From Neodiprion pinetum (Eukaryota > Arthropoda > Insecta > Hymenoptera > Diprionidae): a stretch of DNA of 64,000 nt. The stretch is taken from positions 8,231,193 to 8,295,192 of the forward strand of contig NC_060235.2 in NCBI RefSeq assembly GCF_021155775.2. The letters are read 5' to 3'. How positions within the stretch are numbered: the stretch's first letter is position 1; the number at the start of each line of letters is the position of its first letter. Below the pieces are notes generated by a model, which was not told where the DNA came from, did not search any database, and saw nothing but the letters and a program-made list of their open reading frames with translations. The position numbers were made by a program, and so were the translations under genes. Below, in pieces: positions 12,241-22,440 of this stretch.

Positions 12241-13410
12241 CCTTTGAAGAAAACACAAAGCTTGTCAGACCCTGTCATCAAGTTTCGACTTTACCACGAT
12301 TTTACCCAAATTTTTTTACGTTTCTACCCAAAATATGAGAAATTTGAAAGATAAAAACTTTTTAACGAAATTTTTTTTTTTTATTGAAAATAATTTGTTT
12401 TTTTAGGTATATTTTTCAATGATTATATATTTCTGAAGAAGCATTTGAGCTACGGGAATATACTCAATTATCGAAAACTTATGAGTATATTAAGTGGTGA
12501 TTCTTGACCTCAGGATGATGATCGGAGGATAATTTTTGGACATGAAGGTCAAAGATTAAGCAAAGTGAATTTTATTATACTTGTGAGAATATTTCGAAAG
12601 TTAAGATACTTCTGCCGTGGCCCTGGTCAGGTGGGCCGCAGGTAAACCTTGCCAAGGCGTACCTGTTGGGCTCCTGGTCAGGTTGTCATCAGACATCCCT
12701 TACTGACACGCGCGTTATGTGGCCCTGATCAGGTTAATATCAGGCATGTCTAGGTAGGGCATGCCTGATCTGGCCCTGAGCAGGCTCAGGTCAGGCAAAG
12801 TCCATTAGGGTGCACCTGATCTGACCGTGACTATACCTGACACATTGAAAGTACCGTGAGTAGCCGCCAGGCGTCATGGAAGTCCCTGGCGTCCTCATAA
12901 TCAGCGTATCAGATGACTTGTAATAAAGTGTGGCCATCCACCTGTAAAATGGTACGAAATATCATTTCGTAATTTATTATTATCGTAACATACTTATCTA
13001 CGGATAGATATCAGTTACTCACTGTTGGTAGCCTCTCCTTTGCATCTATATAAAATTGAGTAGATTGTTACTTTATTTAAAAAATCATCAAATCTGGACG
13101 ATCGTTATCGGAGTCTGATCAGGTACTGCCCCTACCTGCCCTGATAAATGCTTGATGAGGCTCCGATCCAGTTCTGATCAACGTTTGATCAGGGTCTGAC
13201 CATCGTACCTAAGCTCAGCCTGATCAGGACATGCTGTAACGTCACGTTACATTTCTGGTCAGGTAGCCTGATGTGAATCTGATCAGGCGGTAAGGTAGCC
13301 TGATAATGGCCTTATCTGAGACTGATGAAAATTTCTACCTGGAATTATGCACCGAAACTTGCGACAAACGTCGTGACAAAATATTTCTCCATCCTGAAAC
13401 TGATCAGCGT
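12203..13410. repeat. Field of CCTGATCAGG / CTGGTCAGGT words
   Basis: The exact 10-bp palindrome CCTGATCAGG occurs at 12207-12216, 12724-12733 and 13219-13228. Near-matches crowd around them: TCCTGGTCAGG, CCTGAGCAGG, TCTGATCAGG at 13114 and 13279, GCATGCCTGAT, TCAGGCA and AGCCTGAT. Two dense blocks (about 12610-12850 and 13110-13410) are separated by AT-rich DNA. The copies are too divergent for a fixed period, so this looks like an old, degenerate tandem or nested-palindrome array. No coding frame explains it. Confidence 0.65.
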
Positions 13411-16400
13411 CGGATCGCGATCGTGGCTTTGAGGTGGATCGCAGGGTTCGATTTATTGAGGTCGGTCTCGTTTGGATTACGGAGCGACCCGTGAAACCGG
13501 CGTGTGTCAGAAATCATGTGGTTCACTGAAGTGACTTTCCCCATCATTAATCCCTCCCGTCGATCCCGATGGAACTTGACGTGATCCGAAACACGGGTGC
13601 ACGCGGGAAGGGTGAAGGGCGATGGGTGTAAGGGTCGCGATGGCCGGGAGGGGTGACCGGACTCGATATAATTGAACGGTCATTGAATCGGACAGGTGAC
13701 AGTGTGAATTGATGTGTTCACCGGTCTGGCGCAGGTGCAGCCCGGCTTGAAAGGCGCCTGTCTCATCTGCTATTCACCCCTAGCTGACGATCCTGATGGA
13801 AAATTGATCGCTTTTAATTTCGTAACTATAAACGAATTTGGACGTGAATACAATCGGTAGGAGCATAGAGCCGGAGCTTGAATGCTATTTGATTAAACTT
13901 TGAATCACAATATGGTTTGGATTTGCTGAGAATTGAAAATTCGGGTATCTATAGTGCAGGAAAATTAGGTGATTATGAACACCAAAAGAATCCAGCATTC
14001 TCCGTCTCACTTAAATGAACATTGAAGTAGTTGTGCTAATACTGAGGTTGTGTAAAGTTTATATGAATTTACTCTGAGCAATATGTGACGAATGTTGTTT
14101 ACGTCAAGTATAATTCGAAAACCTTACGTTGTTACTCGTCACCAGATGGAACTTAGTCATCCAATGTCAAGAGGATATTCGAGTTTAAGAGGATAAAGCT
14201 TTTGTTAGAGGAACTGCCAGTTATTTAAAAAAGGAATATGATTCAGTGTTGAAATCATTGCTCACATCGCTTGCACAAATTCTAGGCATCCAAAACGGAG
14301 TTCGTCAGACTTCGTGAATTGTATGGTTTGCATTTTTTGTGCTGCCGGAGGCGATTATCTTGATTGGATGGAAATCATTCGGTTTCATGGAATAAAGCGT
14401 CAAATTTTTTGTTTCATCGTGATTTTGGATTCAGATTAGATGTTCCAGGATTCAAAAAAGGCTTAATTCGGGAAATCATGAAGGTCGTGATGAAAATCAT
14501 CACCATTAACTTTTCACAAGTATTACAATCATGACAGGGAAGTAGGTAATGTGAAACATTCTGCATCGAATGTTGAGAACCTCCACTGAGTAAGAAGAAC
14601 GAAGTGGAAGGAGCCTGCGAAAACAGCAATTAAACCCAAGAGTCTGGTTGGTTGGAGTTGAAAAAACAAACCTCGAATTTGTCCAAACTCTGTCACAACA
14701 ACGCCATTAGCCAATCTTCCCATCATACGACGTAATCGTGTTCCTTTAGTTCTTCTATTTGGGTGGAAAAAATGGGACAAACGAGTTAGCCGAATTGGAA
14801 GTGGTAGGGGGCAGAGATATACTCGGTTTCTTTCGGCTCACTTCGGGTAGTCCAGACCCCCGGGGTCACGGCCCTTACGAATGTAAGATCGATTTCGCCA
14901 CGGTTCACCCCGTGAAAATGAACACGTGATAGGAGTATCAGGTGTGAAGCAAGTTTGCATGCATATTTCACGTCTAACCTATCTCATAAATTATCGCAAC
15001 ATTGATGTGCGACACGTGGTGTGGTATGCGTTTGGTGCAGGATTTCGCACATCGACTGGCACATTCGTTGCATCCAATTCATGGAGAGTATCAAGACTGA
15101 GGGAGAAACGGAAAGATATGCTACCTTTTGAACAATTGCGTAAATTAACTGACCTTCAGATTTATTGTATTAAAATTTGGAAACCGAGAAAAATGTGGTT
15201 ACATGCGGTGTCTAAACTATGTTATGATTAACAAAATTAAAAAGTCATATTTAACAATTAAGGTTGACTCGGGTGACTCCCACAGTGGATGAACATTGAT
15301 CTAAGAATTATCTGCAAACGATTTAGGGTCGACATATTGATTTTTCTGTAGTTTTGGAACCCTGTAGTAAGTACTGAGGTGCAAAGATATTGATAATTTC
15401 AAACCATTAACTCTGAACGTTCCAAAGAAACGGAATGATCATTTTTTTTTTTTTTAAACTTTGTATAGATGTATTTTCACTTTCAAATTTTCCACGAATC
15501 CGTGAATTCCATGAATAAATATGATCTGAGATGTTTTCAACGAAGAAAAGTCTAACCTTTTCAGTTATCGAATCCGCTTTGGGTCGAGCTTTCGTAAACC
15601 GGAAAACATTTCTTTCGCGATAAAGGCTTTGATCTCTCATCATGAAAGAATTTTATGACACAGAGAATTGACTTAACAATGTAGCCTTCAATACTATGAT
15701 GACTTTAGCACAGGTAAGTGTCAAATATCGCTAGTATAACTTGGGTTCTCAATGAAACATTCTAAAACCCGTATGTACACAGATAAATTCCAGCAGATGT
15801 CTGATCTGAAACAATTGATAATATACTTTTTTGTGACACTATTGGATATATTAAAGTAGCCACAGCCTCTAATGGCTACGAAATGAACAAAACAAAAAAT
15901 AACGAAACAACATTCACAAAGGAAAACCTTCTGTCAGGTACCTTGAATACGTATAAAATACATGAATAGTTGTTTTTGATCGTCAAAAGATCACCGTATG
16001 TTTATCACTTCGACTCCCAACATCTCGTGAAATCAAATCTGCCCAATCAAAGCTGGTTCGCGATATTTTCACTTGGAATCAAATTTTCTGGCAAATGATT
16101 TTCCTCAGACACCACGATATTGTTTCAGATATGGGATACGAAGTCTGTGCAGTTGGTTGTACTGTTAATAAATCGAGAAACAAGCCTGGTGAAGAGAATT
16201 TCCGCATCAGTTTACGTCGCTTTCAATTCAGCCCGATATTTATCCGTATTAAACTGCGTAGAGTCTGCAGAGGTGCGTTACCTGAAACGCTCCGAGGTAA
16301 CATAATTGAGGTGAAATTGCACGCTAGAATTGTTTGTCGAAATAATCACCCTTCTCTCTCCCGGTTGCTGCAGGCTGCTGTATTTGTTCAGTCTGCAACG

Positions 16401-16930
16401 CCACGCCAGTTGAAATTTCGCAATAGATACCGCAGCTGTATAACAATAGTCGTCCCACTGTAATAACGTTCGGTACTTTTTTCACCGAATTTAGAGCTTT
16501 CGCCACTGCGGGTTTAAAGCATTGCAAAACTGGCCTACACAGGCAGCTTGCATTTGACACAAACGGAATGCGAACGCATGTTGAGCCCATGGTGCACTGC
16601 AGTATTGGAATCGGGGCGTGTACAGGAAACGTGCAAGAGCGATACGTTTTTTTTTTTTTTTCTTTCTTTTTACAAATATTCACACTTCTCACCGTGTTGG
16701 TACTCTGTTTTCGGAGTGCAATACTGAAATATTCAACTTCATATCATGCACATGCTGCCGAATTCGTGCAAGCCGGCGACAGAATGAAGCTTTTTCAGCT
16801 TCGGAGTATCGTGATTTTCTTTTCACTGTATTTTATTTTTTTTTTTGGTTTTCTCGCGTTTTGCATTTCAAAGGATGATATTTACCTCTCATCAAGAAAA
16901 TGTTGTTCTTTCAACGTTTTACGTGTCCAA
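13411..16930. other. Gene-free stretch
   Basis: No gene recognised. Features are limited to T runs (about 15440-15455 and 16646-16660) and scattered open frames up to 153 codons around 16568-17029. That frame is rich in Phe/Tyr because it runs over T-rich low-complexity sequence, so it is not called. Confidence 0.5.
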
Positions 16931-16936
16931 TGGCGT

Positions 16937-17727
16937 AAGGTCGTAACCGCCAAAACTACGGTTTTAGTGACAAAATGGCCAAGAACTTTTTATTCCTGTT
17001 TTTTTCTTTACTATGCGCTCGGAAAATGATGAAAATGTATAATCCAATCGAAATCAAGCGTTTGAAAGTATATAGGCGAAAGATCGTTTGTTAGGCAGGT
17101 ACGACCGTTGTTCATTATTACATAAGTATGTGAACAAAAAGATCAAAACAGAAGGTTGTAACAACCATTTTGCTTCTGCAGACCTTTTAGAAACCGTTGA
17201 CCGCATAAATAAATTGTGGTTAAAAATTTTTAAAGACAGAAGAGAGAGCGTAACCACCAATTTTTATTTTGCATACGCTCTCGAGACTACAGAAACGTAT
17301 AAACAATTGAAACTAACAAAGTTCTACAATGACGCGGATTTTCCACGCGCTTACGCAATTACCGTGGTTGATAATTTTGTTAATTAGCATCAGGACCGAA
17401 AGGTCGTATCTACCATCACATGCGATGTTTTGCTTTCAGTTGATGAATTTATACTCAAACTCAAAAAAGCAACAAAAAAAGAAAAAAATATTTATAGGCA
17501 GATACGACCTTATAGAATTAATCGAAATAGGTTTTTATGGTTGAATCAGTAGCAGAAGGTCGTATTTACCAGTACATACGACCTTTTGTTCTACACTGAA
17601 TTATTAGTCAATTTCAACATTTCCGACAATATTTTCATGTTTTAAGCTTAAATACAATAAAAGAAAATACACGCCCGTTTCCCTTTTTCAAAAACAAAAG
17701 GTCGTAATATGGCGCTTACGACTTTTG
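16937..17727. repeat. Spaced palindromic repeat cluster (AAGGTCGTA ... TACGACCTT)
   Basis: The word AAGGTCGTA occurs at 16937, 17399, 17555 and 17698, and its reverse complement TACGACCTT at 17503 and 17576, with one-mismatch forms at 17152 (AAGGTTGTA) and 17717 (TACGACTTT) and a partial form at 17100. At 17399, 17555 and 17698 the word opens a unit of about 30 bp that ends in a variant of TACGACCTTTTG, so each unit is itself a degenerate palindrome. Weaker relatives lie at about 16937-16967 and 17088-17111. An unrelated but similar stem-loop, GAGAGCGTA with TACGCTCTC, sits between them at 17244-17282. Units are separated by unlike sequence of 40-220 bp. The origin is unknown. Confidence 0.65.
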
Positions 17728-19322
17728 CCATCAGACACGCGAGGTACATTTTGTAACTTCCGGTTACTAATAATTGGTCATTAAAATCTCAGATACACGG
17801 TTAACTCTTACAGTTTTTAACGATCCTTCGTTGAATATAATGCAAGAGCTTCTGTGCTTAATAATTATATTTCATGAACTGCAGTGTTTGGAACTTCGAT
17901 AACTTCAAGTTGACGCATATGTATGTTGGTTCAGAAATCGTTTGTAAGATAATGAGAAAAAAATAAAAGTAAGAACGTAAATACAACACATCGCTCTTTG
18001 ACTTATAAAAAGGATACTTTGTCAAAATAATCACGTGTACTGCAGGAAAGTCCAGCTTTTTTCATCTCGTAAATTCACTAAGAAAAGTAATAAATTTCGG
18101 ATGTTTTCCAACGAAACTTGAGTGAAAATTTCCCCATTCTAAAGAGAAGGAAACAAAAGGACACCCTAATGGAAAAGTATATTTAAATCTTCCGTGATCC
18201 TCGTGATTATTATACCCCTGAAGGCGAGAGAGGCGTTGGGCGGTGTTTAAAACGTGGATAAATTGGAGTGATTGTCGATTTTATTTATCACGTTTCCTCC
18301 GCCGTTTCCTTGACTTTCGTCACGTTTTTCGTCGCCAGAGTTAGTGAAACGTAAACTCTGGGGGGAGTTGAATCATCCTACGAAACGATTATTGCGCTCC
18401 GTGCGAGCTGTGAAGCCTCTTCCCTTCCTATTCCTTTCTCATTCTCTCGCTCTCGCTCGCTCACAATCAGCCGACACCTCGTAAGGCAGCTGGGAATTCA
18501 ACAAAGTTCGATAAACAAGGGGAGTTCAATATCCCCTCGATTATTCATGCGGTTCCCACTTACAATCAGCAACGTTATCACGGTTCGTAATTACCCAATT
18601 ATTGAACTGCCAAACGCTAATTTAACTCCTGACAGGCCTAATATAATTCATTGCATTTACACGGTAAGAAAACTCACGGTGTTGAAATTCACCAAAAGTG
18701 GCCGGTGTGGATTATTACAGAAAAATTTTCGTGCCCGATTCGGAATTTGCAAACCAGTGTTGGATTGACACCAAAAGATATTCCATACAAGTCCAAGCTG
18801 CAATTTTTTACAGTGTACGCTCCTGCAGATATGCCGATGCCTGCTTAGATGTTACAATTCTTCTAATATACTCAAAAATGTGTTTTTTCAACAGATGTTC
18901 GGATAAATCAAGTCACGGTTCGGATAGTCGAGGTTCTACTGTACTTATCCGTACCGATTTTCCTCTCAGCAAGCGCATTTTGCCTTCGCTTATACCGCCG
19001 AGCTCAAGGCATGTATAATACTGTGGATACAATAGTTCCAATCAGTAACTGAGACATTAATCAGCGTTGTGTACTCAGAAACAGTGAACGGTTCAGCCGC
19101 TGGCAGAGTACCGTTGTATGTATGTATTAACGTGAGGGAGCGACGCCGAGGCAATATTGGCCCGTATCATCTATAGAAGATTATAAGGGTAACCGGGTGC
19201 TGTGATATTACCTGTGAGATCCGTTTACCCGAACCGTGTAAGGTGCTAGGTGTGATTTTGCGGTGAATTTTTTTTAATCAAAAAATTCAGCACGTACGGC
19301 AGGGAAAAGTCCATCGGCTTTG
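17728..19322. other. Gene-free stretch
   Basis: No gene recognised. A pyrimidine-rich block with CTCTCGCTCTCGCTCGCTC lies near 18440-18462. A short perfect stem, CCAGAGTT with AACTCTGG, lies at about 18336-18361. Open frames reach 106 codons at most. Confidence 0.5.
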
Positions 19323-19324
19323 TA

Positions 19325-19900
19325 CGAGGTGTGTAAGAAAAATAACGGGAATTTTCGTTTTTTGGAAAGAATTTTTATTCATTTGTCTACAAATTCCCCA
19401 TTAGATATTACACACTTGTGCCAGCGCTTTGTCCGATCCCTGAAACATTTGTGGAAGTCGTTTTTGGGATAGCTTTTAGCTCTTTTAGCAATGGGTTTTT
19501 AATTTCAAATATGCCTGCAAAACGACGGCTGTTTAAGGTTCTCTTTATTTTTGGGAACAGAACAAAGTCACACGGAACCATATCTGGCGAATACATGGAG
19601 GCTGGGGAATCTGTCACTGTTCACTGTTTTTTTTTTGGCCAAAAAATTCAGAACAAGCAATGAAATTCTCGTAGCAAAATTTAGTACGAATTCTTTGATC
19701 CATTTTTCAAAATCGATGATCTTAACAAAAGATATTTAACCCTTTTTACGGCTGACAATTAACTAAATACCCTGTATGGCTAACACAGTACAGCAACTTT
19801 TGAGTCAAGTTTACCAACGCAACAACGAAAAAATCGCGTGAATCAGACTAATACAACGCGCAAAATCACAAAATTCCTGTTATTTTTTGAATATGCCTCG
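19325..19900 (-). mobile_element. Internally deleted mariner element
   Basis: A 576-bp element is bounded by TA dinucleotides (19323-19324 and 19901-19902). Its terminal inverted repeats of about 31 bp match at 24 positions; both begin CGAGG and both end in GGAATTTT. Full-length mariners are about 1.3 kb, so more than half of the middle is missing. The interior, read on the minus strand, holds the start and the end of a transposase frame (see the pseudogene entry). A second copy of the same 5' tip is at 41171. The element lacks the central catalytic region and cannot encode active transposase, though both ends are retained. Confidence 0.9.
19379..19703 (-). pseudogene. Mariner transposase, deleted and frameshifted
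   Basis: On the minus strand an ATG at 19703-19701 begins MDQRIRTKFCYENFIACSE, which fits the N-terminal helix-turn-helix start of mariner transposases (QRI..KFC..N.I.C). After about 25 residues the sequence jumps to the C-terminal part. There YSPD is followed by MVPCDF and LFPKIKRTLNSRRF, the region holding the third catalytic Asp of the D,D34D motif, and then by LKELKAIPK. The first two catalytic Asp residues and everything between are gone. An in-frame TGA lies just after the junction near the T10 run (19627-19636). Frameshifts are needed at the junction and again near 19461-19465 to reach the terminal WHKC region and the stop at 19379. It is a clear transposase relic, not a functional gene. 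Confidence 0.88.
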
Positions 19901-19902
19901 TA

Positions 19903-22419
19903 CACTGAATGATAAAAACGAATTCTACACTTTTCATTCGACAGGTTCAATGAGCAACACTTCGACAGTAACGTTATCTTTGATCTCTGATGCTTCAGAA
20001 ACTTTGCAGCTATACATGTCCAGAAATCTTCGAAGAAATGCGTAGAATGTGAAGGAGATTTTGACTCCGAAATTCATCTTTGGTCCAAATCGCAAAAAAA
20101 CACCAGAAAATCTCACGTTCCCGTAGAAGGCCAGTAAAAATGCATAAAGTAATAACGATTTTTCAAAAATATTTCGTAACAAAGCTTTTGGAGTGGCGAA
20201 AAATTATTCAAACTCCTTGGAGATGAAAAAAAAAAAAAATAAGTAAAAAATAATCGGTGATATACATGATCGAAATATTTTCAACCGTAATGATTTCAGC
20301 CGAACACTTATAATATATTCTAAATGAGGGAAATTGAACTTGTTATTCAAGTATTGATAGAAGATACTCTATTTGAAAAAAAAAAAAACTTTTCCGATAT
20401 TTACCGACTGTATAGGATCTCGAATCCGAAGAATAACGAACTTCAGCGCTGAATTTAATGATATCCGGTAATAATGGGCTGTCTGCAGTATTCTGACTAT
20501 TGATTGTTGGCCTCCTCGACTTCGATATTTTACGTTCCTCCACTGCTATGGTCTGTAACCAATAACCAAGAGCCCGCGTAGTTATTGAAATATGCCCCGA
20601 GGATTCCTGGCATATTTCGTAAATCGGAATTGTCTTCGACCTTCCTCCGTGCTATCTCCTCGGCAAATGGACCGACTAACCACAGTGGATTTTTCTCTAA
20701 TCAAGAACGTGACGCAACATTCGACCATACACGCGATGTTTCGCTTTACATCCGTGCTTTGGCTCTTTTGAAACAATCTTCGTGTCTAGGAAATTGGACA
20801 CGCCTTGTTCCAAATACATTCAGCAAGTTTCAGATTTTTGCGTTCATCTACTCACCTTACCTACCCGACTATAATTGAATCGTGCATACGGGGCATTCCA
20901 CGTAAATTAAAAACGACTAGGGTCTGACACTCATCCTCTTGGATTTGATCGACGATTTTTTGTATTGTTGCTTCCACTCTAAAAATCATTCCAAAACCAA
21001 AAATACTTTAATCAAAATTTAAGTAAGCAGGTAAAACTTTGTCAGGATTCTTTCTTTCAACGTAAAAAAAACTTTTTAGGCGGCGACACTTTGAAAAATG
21101 GCGGATTGATTTTGTTTTTTTCTTTCTTAACACTCAAATAAACACATGCGTACCGACACGAATACTGCCGGAGTTTGAGGCAAAACTGCAGCAGTGCTTC
21201 AGATCGGGAGGGTCAAAAATCCTCTCGGAAACTTATATCTAACCCTCGATTACTCAATGACCTCAGGGGAGGATTGCTGTAACCCATCGTGTGGGGTGCG
21301 TTCGAATAAGAAAAAGTTTTCGCAAGAATGCACAGGCTTGTAAAAGCAATCGCTGAATTTTGCGATAAGAAACGATGACGTTCGACGACGCGTGAAAACC
21401 AACATGATCGGATCTATCCGACATGATGGCAAAGCGATTTTCGAAGACTTTCCCTTCGTCATTGTAATTTTTGTCATGCGAATGAAGAACTTAGGATTTA
21501 TGATTAAGGCGGGTGCAAGTTGGACAAAAAATGTATACTTTTTATCGACGTTATCACGGGATAGCCGTGCGTTGAGTATTTATTGATCAAAATTTTATTT
21601 GCGAGGTACAAAAATCTTTTGAAAATTACGAAAATATGAAATACCAGAGTTATAAATGAAGAGATAAAAATCTCGTCAAAGTTGTTATATTACATCATTG
21701 TCAGTATCAATATTGGTAAAATGTTTCAAAATTGAATATGTATCGATGCTTGTGATTACATATGATAAAAAAAAATAAATGTTGAATTTGTACAGTGAAT
21801 TTGTAGAAATTAGTCTTCTGAGTAAAACGATCCATCGTAAAGTGAAATTGAGCGAATCTACTAGGATTTCGATCATTTCAAAGTGATTTCAAATGTAGAA
21901 TCGATATCGTTGATGAATACATTATATTCTATTTTCCCATTTTCGAAAAGATCTTCGCGTAACACGTAGTCCGAGAATTACTAATTTGACAAGTACTGAA
22001 AGCTCAACGTAAATATCGTAATAAAATTAACGAATCGTATCGATTTTTGGGCGAACAATATTTTTCAAACCAAATCAAGTTATTATTTGAGTTTGTTTGT
22101 TTTATTTTTTTTTATTTTTTTATTTTTTTTGTCCAAGTGTTTTTACACGAAACGTGTATTTGTTCAATTTAAAAAATTGAAATAAAATAAAAATTAAACA
22201 ACGAAGAATATATATATCCTGGAAAAAGATCGTCGCGCCGTCAGGCGTAACGGTGGCAATATTTTGACGGGTGAGCAAATTGATCGGGAGGTTGAAGTTT
22301 ACGATAATCTTTCCGGGTGATGTTGAAAGCTAGAGAGACGTGCTCGTCGAAATAGATATACCCACGTACCGTGGACGAGGATCATGCGAATTGGCGGACG
22401 GGTCAGGCAAAGACATCCT
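19903..22419. other. Gene-free stretch
   Basis: No gene recognised. Open frames are 98 codons or less. A GGGGCATTCCACGTAAATT word at about 20889-20908 resembles ends of dispersed repeats but was not paired with a second end. A- and T-runs are common (for example about 20226-20238, 20378-20389 and 22108-22130). Confidence 0.5.
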
Positions 22420-22440
22420 CCCCCCCCCCCCCCCCCCCCC
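22420..22440. repeat. Poly-C tract, 21 bases
   Basis: An uninterrupted run of 21 cytosines, isolated in ordinary sequence. Long C runs are much rarer than A/T runs in a genome of this composition. It may vary in length between individuals or reflect assembly or polymerase slippage. Confidence 0.95.

Noticed and set aside
16568..17029. 153-codon open frame, plus strand
   Set aside because: Much of it is Phe-rich translation of T-rich low-complexity DNA, and it runs into the palindrome cluster.
16937..17727. CRISPR array
   Set aside because: The units are degenerate palindromes with irregular spacing of 40-220 bp, in animal-type DNA with no cas genes.
19379..19703. Intact transposase gene
   Set aside because: Two of three catalytic residues are deleted, a stop codon interrupts the frame, and frameshifts are needed to reach the C terminus.
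20889..21130. Possible dispersed repeat starting GGGGCATTCCACGTAAATT
   Set aside because: The start looks familiar from insect repeats, but I could find neither an inverted partner end nor a second copy in the window.
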